DNA from: an uncultured bacterium
GTDB taxonomy: Bacteria > Verrucomicrobiota > Kiritimatiellia > RFP12 > UBA1067
Length of the DNA: 64,000 bases
Direction of reading: 5' to 3'
Assembly: GCA_902800055.1 (NCBI GenBank)
Contig: CADCCW010000006.1
Coordinates: 32,810-96,809 of the forward strand
Within the stretch, counting starts at the first letter, position 1; each line of letters opens with the position of its first letter. This document shows positions 1 to 8,218 of the stretch, piece after piece. The notes under the pieces are model-generated. The model worked only from the letters and a program-made list of their open reading frames with translations, was not told where the DNA came from and made no database searches. Position numbers and translations under genes: made by a program.

Positions 1-807
1 CCTCGCAGAATATTCATGGATTAAATAATCCATTACCAAGTCCAAGGCACCACAACATCTCCCTTCTTCTGAATTTGCAATGTACTGTGTATGGACGACA
101 CTAGGCGTTTCGAAAATTAATACTCCTGCCAGCATGGCATCACCCTTATACGCACAAAATAATTTTATGGCATCTGGGAAATTCGATGCCAAGAGCCGCA
201 GTTCTTCCGCAGAATGTGTGGGTTTTGTATTGTGATACGACATCAACACATCCGTAAGAAGATTAACATAGCTAACATAGTCATTTGACTCACGGACAAC
301 AATTCCTTCTTTGCGAGCCTTCTTTGCGTATCTAGACCTTACAGTCGAAAACGGTATAGGATCAAGAAGGTCAATAGCTATCGAAATGTCTCGCCGAACC
401 AAATTAGCTCCATTTCGGAACAATGCATACAAGTCTTCGTCTGAAGGATACGAATAATAGATTGAAGGGATTCTCTTGTATATCAGCCTTTGGACTCCAT
501 TATACTTTAAATATTGTTTTAGTGCACAAAAAACATCCAACATTCTACTCGCTGTCATTTCTCTATCAATGATTATGCCCCCGTATGTAAGCCCGCCATG
601 CGATCGCACCTCGTCTCCATGCCTTGAAGCAGGCATTAAGGCCACAAGCTTGTCTCCATCATAAAACAGTAGAGAGAAGTCTTCAAATCTATCTTTGTGG
701 TACTCAACATAACGGCGCATAAGCATAAATGTACCGTTGCGTGAGTTTGCAATAAAACCATCCCACTCCTGGGATTTATTTTCAGAATATTTTACAACGT
801 CAATCAT
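1..807 (-). CDS. FemAB/GNAT-like acyltransferase of the polysaccharide cluster (3' end cut by window)
   Basis: The minus strand is open from an ATG at 807 to base 1 without a stop (269 codons, beginning MIDVVKYSENKSQEWDGF), so the gene runs off the window and its C-terminus is missing. The sequence resembles GNAT/FemAB-like proteins that sit beside FdtA-type genes in O-antigen clusters: an N-terminal segment with RNGTFMLMRRYVEYHKDRF, then SHGGLTYGGIII, and a second half with KLFCAYKGDAMLAGVLIFET followed by HTQYIANSEEGR, where acetyl-CoA-binding folds usually lie. It starts only two bases after the stop of the formyltransferase-like gene, so it is in the same operon. The likely role is acylation of an amino sugar or activated sugar intermediate in the cytoplasm. 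The family call is from memory of such clusters; the acyl donor and substrate cannot be read from the sequence. Confidence 0.6.
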   Translation of the reverse strand, partial: MIDVVKYSENKSQEWDGFIANSRNGTFMLMRRYVEYHKDRFEDFSLLFYDGDKLVALMPASRHGDEVRSHGGLTYGGIIIDREMTASRMLDVFCALKQYLKYNGVQRLIYKRIPSIYYSYPSDEDLYALFRNGANLVRRDISIAIDLLDPIPFSTVRSRYAKKARKEGIVVRESNDYVSYVNLLTDVLMSYHNTKPTHSAEELRLLASNFPDAIKLFCAYKGDAMLAGVLIFETPSVVHTQYIANSEEGRCCGALDLVMDYLIHEYSAR

Positions 808-809
808 AA

Positions 810-1463
810 CTACACACCCATTCTTATCTTAGTCCAGAATGCCTCATCGAACAGAGAAATGTCAAATTTACACTTTGGATTGAAGATGAATTCATTAGCT
901 TGGGACATATCTTCTTGATGATCGTTCATGAATACATTCAAAAGGGATAAACAGACCGCCCTAAATGTTTTATCATACATAGCACTTACCGGTAGCGTCC
1001 AATCTGATGAGAAAGCAACTTGTTGCAAGATTTTACCTGCGTCAACCCTCTCAATTACATTATGGCATGTCGCTCCTAAAAACATTGCATTATCGGCTTT
1101 TGCACAATCAACCGTCTTCATCCCAATCATCCCTGAATACGCTGGAAGCAGCGAAGGATGAACATTGATAAATCTAGCATTTGTAGAGTCCAATACATCT
1201 TGCCCAATTATTTTATTGAAATTTGTAATTATGAAATCACACGTGTGCTGCCCAATGGCATCTATCAACAAGCCGCCTTTTTGTCTAGAGTAACTAACCT
1301 GTTTTGACGGGATACCCTTCACCTGAGCAAAATCAAGAGCTCCGCATTCTCGGTCTCCGATAACACTCACAATCTTAAAAGGCAAATTCAAAACTTCTAT
1401 TGCATAGTAGAAGAATCTGAGGGGTCCTCCCCCTCCTGAAACCAGAAAACAGAACTTTTTCAT
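810..1463 (-). CDS. Formyltransferase-like enzyme (sugar N-formyltransferase candidate)
   Basis: The protein has the formyl_trans_N fold of PurN and sugar formyltransferases. With the start at 1463 the three catalytic positions are present: N100 and H102 in NVHPSLLPAYSG, and D141 in ERVDAGKIL. It is about 217 residues and N10-formyltetrahydrofolate should be the formyl donor. I chose the ATG at 1463 because it overlaps the upstream fdtA stop as ATGA and has GGAG nine bases upstream; an ATG at 1478 adds five residues. Next to an FdtA-type ketoisomerase the likely substrate is a dTDP-3-amino-3,6-dideoxyhexose, giving an N-formyl sugar for the surface polysaccharide. The matching aminotransferase is not in the window and may lie beyond base 1. 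A true PurN role is less likely in this context. Confidence 0.75.
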   Translation of the reverse strand: MKKFCFLVSGGGGPLRFFYYAIEVLNLPFKIVSVIGDRECGALDFAQVKGIPSKQVSYSRQKGGLLIDAIGQHTCDFIITNFNKIIGQDVLDSTNARFINVHPSLLPAYSGMIGMKTVDCAKADNAMFLGATCHNVIERVDAGKILQQVAFSSDWTLPVSAMYDKTFRAVCLSLLNVFMNDHQEDMSQANEFIFNPKCKFDISLFDEAFWTKIRMGV

Positions 1464-1873
1464 TTGCATAGTCTCCAAAACTCAGAATAGTCTCTTATAT
1501 AATCCTTTTCATCGTAATGCTCACTTGCGAGCACAAGCAATACTGCATCCTTTGAAAATTCCTTCATTTCTCGCCAAACAAGGCCCTCAATCAACAATCC
1601 ACGATCTGGCCAATCGAGACGATATTGGGCCTTGGTGCCGTCAGGCATCTCACATTCAATTGTACATGCGCCAGAAACACAAATGAGGATTTGTTTAAGG
1701 TCTTTATGCGCATGTTTCCCTCGTACAGTCCCAGGGGTCGTGTCGTAAATATAGTACACCCTTTTAACATCAAATGGCACATACTCCGTTAAGGACTCCA
1801 TGGCGATCAACTGCCCTCTTTCGTCTCCATGCGGAGTGAATTGTATTTCCATTACTCGTGCATTAATCGACAT
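1460..1873 (-). CDS. fdtA: FdtA/QdtA-type dTDP-4-keto-6-deoxyglucose 3,4-ketoisomerase
   Basis: This is a 137-residue cupin of the WxcM/FdtA/QdtA family, full length for the family. It shows the conserved RGKHAHKDLKQ stretch with H54 and H56, which match the catalytic histidine pair of FdtA, the strand FTPHGDERGQL, and the family end SEHYDEKDYIRDYSEF. The enzyme moves the keto group of dTDP-4-keto-6-deoxyglucose from C4 to C3, preparing it for amination at C3. Whether it makes the galacto (FdtA) or gluco (QdtA) product cannot be told by eye. Its stop overlaps the next start (ATGA), so it is translationally coupled to the formyltransferase-like gene, which supports an N-formylated or N-acylated 3-amino sugar in the polymer. 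Confidence 0.88.
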   Translation of the reverse strand: MSINARVMEIQFTPHGDERGQLIAMESLTEYVPFDVKRVYYIYDTTPGTVRGKHAHKDLKQILICVSGACTIECEMPDGTKAQYRLDWPDRGLLIEGLVWREMKEFSKDAVLLVLASEHYDEKDYIRDYSEFWRLCK

Positions 1874-1889
1874 TAGGCCTCCCTCTTCA

Positions 1890-2429
1890 TTAAGTTGATT
1901 TGTTGTTCAAGATATTTCGTTCTCCAGCAACCTTAGCTGGGTTCCCTACTACCACTACCCATTTAGGGGCATCTTTTGCCACTACCGCACATGCTCCTAC
2001 GACGGCGCCATCGCCAACATTCACACCAGGAAGAACCGTCGCCTTGGCCGCAATCCAGACATTGTCCCCTACCTTAATCGGCTTGGTTAAAAGCTTCATT
2101 ACGGGGGATGTTATATCATGCGACGCAGTACAGAGATATGCGTCTTGAGAAACGACTACCTGACTTCCGATAGACACCTTGTCCTTGCAGTAGATATCAA
2201 CTCGCGGGCCAATACACACAAAGTCACCGCACTCGAAATTCCATGGAGCGTAAAACTTTGCTCCGCGGCAGATTAAGCATCGCTTTCCAATTTTCGCGCC
2301 GAACAATCGAAGCATCATTATTCGAAGCATATTCGGAAACACCCACAACACTTTCTCGACCGCCCGCCAGAAAACGAGCCTTAGAAAATGCGGTTTCGCT
2401 TCCGAATACTCTCCCAAATTCATTTCCAT
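1890..2429 (-). CDS. WcaF-like hexapeptide-repeat acyltransferase
   Basis: The 179-residue protein is a left-handed beta-helix acetyltransferase of the WcaF/serine-acetyltransferase-like group. An N-terminal helical part ending in RLFGAKIGKRCLI is followed by hexapeptide coils (IGPRVDIYCKDKVSIGS, IKVGDNVWIAAKATVLPGV, VNVGDGAVVGACAVVAKD) and the typical end VVVGNPAKVAG. The probable catalytic histidine is in LCTASHDIT. Such enzymes acetylate sugars of capsule or O-antigen precursors with acetyl-CoA in the cytoplasm. The start overlaps the end of the upstream glycosyltransferase by about ten bases, consistent with one operon. The exact acceptor sugar is unknown. Confidence 0.85.
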   Translation of the reverse strand: MEMNLGEYSEAKPHFLRLVFWRAVEKVLWVFPNMLRIMMLRLFGAKIGKRCLICRGAKFYAPWNFECGDFVCIGPRVDIYCKDKVSIGSQVVVSQDAYLCTASHDITSPVMKLLTKPIKVGDNVWIAAKATVLPGVNVGDGAVVGACAVVAKDAPKWVVVVGNPAKVAGERNILNNKST

Positions 2430-3610
2430 GTTGTTTTCCCCTTCAATATGGCCTCATACCCTTTCACCATCGCCTTAACAACGGCATTCCAAGTGTACTT
2501 CTCCTCCACAAGCGCACGCCCGCGCGCGCCCATCTCGCGACGTTGCACGTCGTCAAGAGACATCGCCTCCTTCAAAGCGACAGTCAAGGATTCGACACTG
2601 ACATCAACCCACCATCCACAGCCACGCTCATTCAGTTCTTGCCACGGAGTGCCTTTGGTGGTAATGACCGGCACGCCCGCCCAAAGCGCCTCAGCCACAA
2701 CTATGCCGAAGTTCTCGCTGTATGTCGGAAGAACAAATATGTCAGCACGGGCATAAGCCTGCCACTTCTTCTCGTCATTTAATGCCCCAGTGAAAATGAA
2801 CTGGTCTTCCAATCCCAATTCCTTCACCTTTGCCTTGACCTTCGCCTCATATTCCCGCTCCGTCTCGCCACTCACCGTATAAACCAATTCACATTCCCAT
2901 CCACTAACGACTAACGACTCGGCACTCGCTTGCGCTCGGCTTGGCTCGCTTGAATCGCGAGCCACCGACAAGCGGCGGTTACGACGACTATCGACTAGCC
3001 TCCCCCACGCCTCGACAAGTTCTATCACACCCTTCTTCGGATGCATCCGACTCACAAACAATACCCGTCTTATACCCTCGTCCGTTCCCCGTCCCCCGTT
3101 CCCCGTTCCCCATTCCTTAGGCACATTTACTCCATTCGGGCTGACAATCACCAGATTCTTGAACCCTAACCTCCTAAATTGCTCCGCCTCGCTCGCTGCC
3201 GTCGCATGAAGTGCCGCGGCACATTTAAGATCGTGATCCTGATACAAGAGCCTCGCTATCTTCTTCTTAAGCCACTTCTGCTCCAAGCTCCACGGCTCCA
3301 ACATCCCTCGCGGCGCAATCACATACGGAATCCTCCGACGGCGGCAAATCGCCGCACACCGATGCAATGCAGGGCTCCAAATGCAATGCAGATGAACGAT
3401 GTCCGGCCTGATCCGTTCAACCACTGCTTCAAAAGATTCCCCGTTGATAAAATGCGTCACGCCATTGATCCATGGCTCATCTCCCTTGTTCAAAGTCATT
3501 AGCCACGTCTTAACACCCGCCGCATTCAGTCCAGCAACAAGCCCTTGCACCGACCGCGACGGCCCGCCACTCTCTCGCGAAAGACCAGGCATGACATGTA
3601 GAATTTTCAT
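2420..3610 (-). CDS. GT4-family glycosyltransferase with two in-frame repeat insertions
   Basis: This GT-B enzyme of 396 residues begins MKILHVMPGLSRESGGPSRS, typical of GT4 retaining glycosyltransferases, and carries the C-terminal E-x7-E region in YSENFGIVVAEALWAGVPVI. Two stretches do not fit the family. One is GTGNGGRGTDEG at the inter-domain linker, encoded by heptamer repeats of GGGGAAC type (3080-3116). The other is about 30 residues, from DSRRNRRLSV to AESLVVS, inside the C-terminal Rossmann domain between WGRLV and WECELVY, encoded by a composite repeat with a perfect hairpin (2899-2998). Without it the protein reads as a normal GT4, so the inserts look like in-frame DNA additions at loops. 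The enzyme should add a sugar to the growing polysaccharide unit; donor and linkage are unknown. Confidence 0.85.
   Translation of the reverse strand: MKILHVMPGLSRESGGPSRSVQGLVAGLNAAGVKTWLMTLNKGDEPWINGVTHFINGESFEAVVERIRPDIVHLHCIWSPALHRCAAICRRRRIPYVIAPRGMLEPWSLEQKWLKKKIARLLYQDHDLKCAAALHATAASEAEQFRRLGFKNLVIVSPNGVNVPKEWGTGNGGRGTDEGIRRVLFVSRMHPKKGVIELVEAWGRLVDSRRNRRLSVARDSSEPSRAQASAESLVVSGWECELVYTVSGETEREYEAKVKAKVKELGLEDQFIFTGALNDEKKWQAYARADIFVLPTYSENFGIVVAEALWAGVPVITTKGTPWQELNERGCGWWVDVSVESLTVALKEAMSLDDVQRREMGARGRALVEEKYTWNAVVKAMVKGYEAILKGKTTWK
2899..2998. repeat. Composite in-frame element in a glycosyltransferase gene
   Basis: Contains TAGTCGT-type heptamers at both ends (TTAGTCGTTAGT and TAGTCGATAGTCGT on the minus strand) around a perfect hairpin GGCTCGC-7 nt-GCGAGCC (2943-2963). 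About 100 bp, inserted in frame, adding about 30 residues. Confidence 0.75.
3080..3116. repeat. GGGGAAC heptamer repeat in a glycosyltransferase gene
   Basis: Minus strand GGGGAAC GGGGAAC GGGGGAC GGGGAAC GGACGAG in frame at the inter-domain linker, encoding GTGNGGRGTDEG. Confidence 0.75.
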
Positions 3611-3611
3611 C

Positions 3612-4826
3612 TCAGGTCAACAATTTTGTATAAAGATCGACCAGCTGATGCGCAACCGCTTCATGCGTGAAGCGTGTTCCCACAAACGCCTTAGCATGCT
3701 GTCCCATTGCGCTCGTAGCGGTCTTGTCAGTCAACACCTTCTCCGCCACATCTTGAACTGACGTAGGCTGTTCTAAATCAAACACATATCCCGTCTCGCC
3801 GTCCTTGATGATGTCGCATCCAATACCCACGCGCGTTCCCAACACCGGCAATCCTGCAAACATCGGCTCAAGAAAGTTATGGCCGAACGTTTCGGATCGG
3901 CTAGGCACAATCGCACAGTTGCAATGCGTCAGCAACCATGGCACTTCCTCACGGGCAATCTGTCCAGAGAGAAGCATCTGCTCATCAAGCCGCTCTTCAC
4001 GAATCACCGCTACAGTCGCATCAATGACCTCCTGCGACCCCTTCCCGCAGAAAAGGACGCGTGCCTCTGGATGACGTTTCAAGATTGGCGCCAGTGCCTT
4101 AACAAGCCACACATGCATCTTGCCCGGACGGAAACCGGCAAGATAAACGAACTTAAACAGAGACTCATCTCGCAGCATCTGCAGCAAACGAGCATTACCA
4201 CCAATGCCAGATGGCGGTTCGGCGTTCGGCACTCCAAATGGTTCGCACCCTAAAGGGATGACAGCCCCCCTCCCACTCCTAATCAGATGATTACCACCAA
4301 TGAAATGATCGGCTGCATACTTACACTGGAAAACGATCATCCTATAGTATAAACGATACAGAACACACTGAAACGCACTCATTGGGATTCTAAAAAATGA
4401 GTCGTTCCGATATGAATGGGTCGTTCCGACAAAAATCAGTCGTGCCTGAAGCATTTTGTCCATGCGCTTACGCGCCCGGACAAAATGCTTCGTCTGTCCC
4501 CAACCGCCTCCTGTATGAATCAATACCTTTTCGTAGGAGCGCGCGAGCTCCACACATCGCGCAACAAGGTTCTCAAACGACTGTTCGCAAAGAATGCTCG
4601 GTTCAGGCAGAACATCGCGGACAACACCCCATGCGCCAGGATTCGCCTCCCGTTCAACGGACGCAAAGTAAAATTCAATATCCGGAGGACACGCCTTGTA
4701 CAATTCGACACCAAGGAATGCCAGATGCCGATAGATGCCAGTACCATATGCCTGTCCGATGAAGACGGCAGCCTTAGATTTCTGTCGCACGCATCCCCTT
4801 CCATTTAAAATTCCGCCACATAACAA
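3612..4826 (-). CDS. GT4-family glycosyltransferase
   Basis: A 404-residue GT-B glycosyltransferase. The C-terminal half has the GT4 pattern: FKFVYLAGFRPGKMHVWLV, EARVLFCGKGS, LLSGQIAREEVPWLL and the donor-site segment VPSRSETFGHNFLEPMFAGL with the two conserved glutamates. The linker just before the C-terminal domain contains NAEPPSGIGG, encoded by a short heptamer-like repeat (4214-4235), another case of repeat DNA in a linker. The annotated ATG at 4826 lies 53 bases inside the upstream GT2 gene; a GTG at 4790 preceded by GGAAGGGGA is an equally good start and gives VRQKSKAAVFIGQ as the first strand. Substrate unknown. Confidence 0.82.
   Translation of the reverse strand: MLCGGILNGRGCVRQKSKAAVFIGQAYGTGIYRHLAFLGVELYKACPPDIEFYFASVEREANPGAWGVVRDVLPEPSILCEQSFENLVARCVELARSYEKVLIHTGGGWGQTKHFVRARKRMDKMLQARLIFVGTTHSYRNDSFFRIPMSAFQCVLYRLYYRMIVFQCKYAADHFIGGNHLIRSGRGAVIPLGCEPFGVPNAEPPSGIGGNARLLQMLRDESLFKFVYLAGFRPGKMHVWLVKALAPILKRHPEARVLFCGKGSQEVIDATVAVIREERLDEQMLLSGQIAREEVPWLLTHCNCAIVPSRSETFGHNFLEPMFAGLPVLGTRVGIGCDIIKDGETGYVFDLEQPTSVQDVAEKVLTDKTATSAMGQHAKAFVGTRFTHEAVAHQLVDLYTKLLT
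4214..4235. repeat. GTTCGGC repeat in a second glycosyltransferase gene
   Basis: Plus strand GCGGTTCGGCGTTCGGCACT, encoding NAEP in a linker position just before the C-terminal domain. Shorter and less certain than the other cases. Confidence 0.5.
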
Positions 4827-5607
4827 CGAGATGATCTACCAGCGACAGCGTCGCGAGTCGCGTGAACTTGGCACGCCAACCAGTTTGACCACCATATCGT
4901 TGCTTCAAAACCCAGCCCTCTTCAAGAGCGCGACGCCGATTCGCCAACGCGCGCTCTGTCGCATGAGAATCCGCTCCGCTCATTTTCGACGCCTCGTGTT
5001 GGCGATATGCAAAAATGTTATGGCGCGTCCGACGGTATCTCGCCCCGCATTTGAAAAAGAATCTGTACCACAAGTCTGTATCCATCTTATAATGCAACGT
5101 TTCGTCGAACCCTCCAGCCGCCGCCAACAACCGCGGCGTAAAGAACGAGCTTGGGCCACCCACAGACATCAATCCGCACCTAACTCGCGACACAGAAAAA
5201 CGATGCGCACAAAAACACCGGTGTATCATTAAATTGGCATCTGTCCAGACGCTCGAGCCAGCGAACCACTCACAATCAGGATGTTTAGCGATCTCATTCG
5301 CGATCGCCTTCAACGCGCCATGCGTCAATACATCATCAGCATTCAGCCAAGTCAAGAATCTACCGCGCGCATGAGCGAATCCCTTATTAAAAGCATTGCT
5401 TTGGCCGTCATCCTTTTCTGAACACCACCATGCAAGCCTGTCCTTATACCGCTTGATTATCTCAAGAGAGTTATCAGTAGATCCTCCATCACATACAATC
5501 ACTTCCACCTCATCCCCCATCCCTTGAGAGTAGGCAGATTCGATTGCCTCCGCGAGGAATCGTCCATAGTTGTAATTTGCAATGACAATACTAAAGAGCG
5601 GCTCCAT
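4774..5607 (-). CDS. GT2-family glycosyltransferase
   Basis: A 277-residue GT-A enzyme starting MEPLFSIVIANYNYGRFLAE, the classic GT2 N-terminus. It has the nucleotide-binding CDGGSTDNS, the metal-binding DxD-like element in TWLNADDVL and the acceptor-side SSFFTPRLLAAAGGFDETLHYKMDTDLWYRFF typical of capsule and O-antigen transferases. I start it at the ATG at 5607, which removes an unlikely six-residue lead (MVRLVL). It ends with basic helices that may touch the membrane. It lies between the polymerase and the GT4 genes. Inverting transfer of one sugar from a nucleotide donor is expected; specificity cannot be inferred. Confidence 0.88.
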   Translation of the reverse strand: MEPLFSIVIANYNYGRFLAEAIESAYSQGMGDEVEVIVCDGGSTDNSLEIIKRYKDRLAWWCSEKDDGQSNAFNKGFAHARGRFLTWLNADDVLTHGALKAIANEIAKHPDCEWFAGSSVWTDANLMIHRCFCAHRFSVSRVRCGLMSVGGPSSFFTPRLLAAAGGFDETLHYKMDTDLWYRFFFKCGARYRRTRHNIFAYRQHEASKMSGADSHATERALANRRRALEEGWVLKQRYGGQTGWRAKFTRLATLSLVDHLVVMWRNFKWKGMRATEI

Positions 5608-5663
5608 GAGCACCAACCTTACCAAATTGAGATATCATCCATAAATGCCCTTGACAGCAACCC

Positions 5664-6998
5664 TCAATATTCAGACGCCTCTCTCAGCATCTCCGGAGGA
5701 AGATTCATCTTCCGATTTGCAACATTACGAACATAGATTAATGCGCAAAACAGTAGCGGGAAAAGAATACGTTGCGAATATGGGCTAAAGAATATACCCC
5801 AAAGCGATGCCGAAATGGTTACCGCAAAATATCCAAACCATTGTGGAATTACATCAACATACCGAGTGAAGAACTTATAGATCAACCACAGGACATAAAG
5901 CCACAACAACAGACCAAAAATCCCATACCATAACCAAAATGTAACAATGTGCGAATGCCCGGGAATTACTTTTACAACTGAATAACCTAGCGACCCCCAA
6001 TACACACGGGTATGGACAAGATTCTGGTAATCTTCATAATCACCATAATCCCGCAGAAAGTTTTCTATATAGTCCTTTGTATCAATCGCCCACGGGCCAT
6101 GTCCAAGCACAGGCTTATCCAAACATGCAAAGAAACCAATAAATGTCTCAGCTCGCCCACTCATAAGCAGTCTCAACGCACCACTTCCAGATTTTGACTG
6201 CCTTCTATACTTCTCATACGCGACTTCACCAAACCAATACTGCTGTGCGCCGTATTTATAGATAGCCGAGAAGACGCTTGCCATCACCACAACACAAACA
6301 AACGCAAGAATAACATGTCGTTTCATAGCAACCATACTAGCTCGACTTTTGCGACATATAATTATCAAAGTCACGGCTAAGACACACCAAAGAGCCGTTG
6401 ATCGACCACTACTTGAAGAAATCAACGCAAATGCAACAAATGCCATTAACGCCCCGATACTATACCAAAGCGGCGTTTTCGTGTACCATGCAGCAATTGG
6501 AAGCGTGATTAATGGGCGAATTCGGCTAATCCAAAAAATCGTTGACGACTCCGCAATAATTTTTCCTGCTGCAAATCCCGTAGCACCCTCTGCAAACGCC
6601 TGCACTTCAGCATCCATTGGAAGAATAAAAATGTTAAGTATCAGCGTAAAAGCACTTCCTACGAGGAGCCATTTCATGCCATCTAGGTTATCCTTAAGAA
6701 GATGATTTAAAACAACCGTAACAGCGAACATTGAGTATGGGGTGGCAAATCCTTTAATAGCGTTAACATAATAAGTATGATTGTGAAGCGATGATACAAT
6801 GCAACCTAGGCACGTTAGCAAAATCAAAGATAGCAGCGGCATGAATCCTTGTCGCCGCAAAGAATTGAAATCAGCAAGGAAAAGGAAGGGAGCACAAAGA
6901 AAAATTGGTATCTCCGACAAACCAATAGCGCCAACGATGCGCACCTGTGTCATTGAAAACAGGCCTATCAGGAATAGAAATATATTACTCGCATTCAT
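5664..6998 (-). CDS. O-antigen polymerase/ligase (Wzy/WaaL-like)
   Basis: A 444-residue integral membrane protein with roughly ten to twelve hydrophobic helices and one large periplasmic loop (about residues 245-345, from IYKYGAQQYWFGEVAYEKYRR to VKVIPGHSHI). The loop contains LLMSGRAETFIGFFACLDKPVLGHGPWAID and the motif PGHSHI, matching the O-antigen ligase/polymerase superfamily (Wzy_C/RfaL), in which arginine and histidine residues of this loop are functional. It sits mid-operon between GT2 and GT4 genes and starts as the upstream GT4 gene ends. In a Wzx/Wzy pathway it would polymerise flipped repeat units at the periplasmic face. Polymerase versus ligase is not resolvable from sequence alone, but no other candidate polymerase is in the window. 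Confidence 0.8.
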   Translation of the reverse strand: MNASNIFLFLIGLFSMTQVRIVGAIGLSEIPIFLCAPFLFLADFNSLRRQGFMPLLSLILLTCLGCIVSSLHNHTYYVNAIKGFATPYSMFAVTVVLNHLLKDNLDGMKWLLVGSAFTLILNIFILPMDAEVQAFAEGATGFAAGKIIAESSTIFWISRIRPLITLPIAAWYTKTPLWYSIGALMAFVAFALISSSSGRSTALWCVLAVTLIIICRKSRASMVAMKRHVILAFVCVVVMASVFSAIYKYGAQQYWFGEVAYEKYRRQSKSGSGALRLLMSGRAETFIGFFACLDKPVLGHGPWAIDTKDYIENFLRDYGDYEDYQNLVHTRVYWGSLGYSVVKVIPGHSHIVTFWLWYGIFGLLLWLYVLWLIYKFFTRYVDVIPQWFGYFAVTISASLWGIFFSPYSQRILFPLLFCALIYVRNVANRKMNLPPEMLREASEY

Positions 6999-8218
6999 TT
7001 CGCAAGAAGCTCTTCATACACGCGCTTAACGTTCTGAGCGTACCTTTCCCACGAATAATTCTTCTCAACACAATCTGCTGCATTACGACCTACTCGCTCA
7101 ACAATGTCTCGATGATTGTATAAATATTCAACGCGGTCCGCTATCAAGTCTGGGGAATGAGACTTCACATAAAACCCAGTTTCACCATCCTGTATTGGGA
7201 TTGAGCTCTCCCTCGTCGTCACAAGGCACAGTCCCGCCGACATCCCCTCGAAAGCGGACACGGCGAAACCATCACGCAATGACGGGAAGACATAGACGTC
7301 TGCCGCTTTAAGATATTCCCGTAAGGCATCCTGTGGAACATGCCCTACAAATGTCACCGGCAAATTGTTCTTAATAGCCTTGCCATAGGAGTTGGATGAC
7401 TTGATTACAGAGCCTACCACAGTTAGATGGATATCTAACCCTCTTTCCTTAAGTATCTCTACGGAGTCAATTAAATCATCAACCCCTTTCCAATGGCCCC
7501 AATTGCCAGTATAAATCAACTCCAATCGTCCACCAGACGAATACGACGTCTTTATCTTGCTAAAAATCGGCAATACCGCCAATGGGACCACACGAATTCG
7601 TTCCGCCTGAAATCCATACTCAACGAACGTATCCTTTACATACTGCGACCCCACCATCACCAAGTCAGCCTCATTACAGTCGGCCATAACGCTGCGCCAA
7701 AAACTCCACCAGTTATCATAACCATCTTCCCCAGTAGTCGCCTTCATTGAAAGCGGATGCGGAACGCAATGATCAACAAGCACTTTCATTCCCAATGCCC
7801 TGGCCTTTCGAATCGCACCGCCGCGGCCCAATCCACTTTTCACATGGAAGATATCATAACCCTTTAAATGTCCACGAGTCAGAAAACCGTGGCAAGCAAA
7901 TGCTAGACGGACAGAAAGGCCATGTAGCTGTCTGCCAAACCGGCCAAGTATTGCACAAAGCGCCGTTTGGATCATTTCCGGGAATGGTTCTGAAATCGTC
8001 CGTCCTTCAAGCTCTGGCGTTCGACGCTTTGCCAGCCCGGCAACAAAAGACTTTCTCCCAATAATTTTTGCCGCAATGCGAACTTTCCAGGAATTCAAGT
8101 CCTTGGGAACCCAACCTTGAAGCAGCTTAAGGTCCACGCCCTGCCGAATAATGTTAGAAGCCGCGACGATAAAATGGCTACGTCCTAACGTAGACATCAG
8201 AACTTTATAACTTCCCAT
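6995..8218 (-). CDS. GT4-family glycosyltransferase
   Basis: A 407-residue GT-B enzyme. The C-terminal domain carries LELIYTGNWGHWKGVDDLIDSV, VTFVGHVPQDALREYLKAADVYVFPSL and the donor-binding RDGFAVSAFEGMSAGLCLV with E-x7-E spacing, followed by IQDGETGFYV. The N-terminal half contains YDIFHVKSGLGRGGAIRKAR, typical of GT4 acceptor domains. It overlaps the polymerase start by four bases and begins at the stop of the previous GT4, so the genes are co-translated. It is expected to add one residue of the repeat unit on the cytoplasmic face; the sugar is unknown. Confidence 0.87.
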   Translation of the reverse strand: MGSYKVLMSTLGRSHFIVAASNIIRQGVDLKLLQGWVPKDLNSWKVRIAAKIIGRKSFVAGLAKRRTPELEGRTISEPFPEMIQTALCAILGRFGRQLHGLSVRLAFACHGFLTRGHLKGYDIFHVKSGLGRGGAIRKARALGMKVLVDHCVPHPLSMKATTGEDGYDNWWSFWRSVMADCNEADLVMVGSQYVKDTFVEYGFQAERIRVVPLAVLPIFSKIKTSYSSGGRLELIYTGNWGHWKGVDDLIDSVEILKERGLDIHLTVVGSVIKSSNSYGKAIKNNLPVTFVGHVPQDALREYLKAADVYVFPSLRDGFAVSAFEGMSAGLCLVTTRESSIPIQDGETGFYVKSHSPDLIADRVEYLYNHRDIVERVGRNAADCVEKNYSWERYAQNVKRVYEELLAK

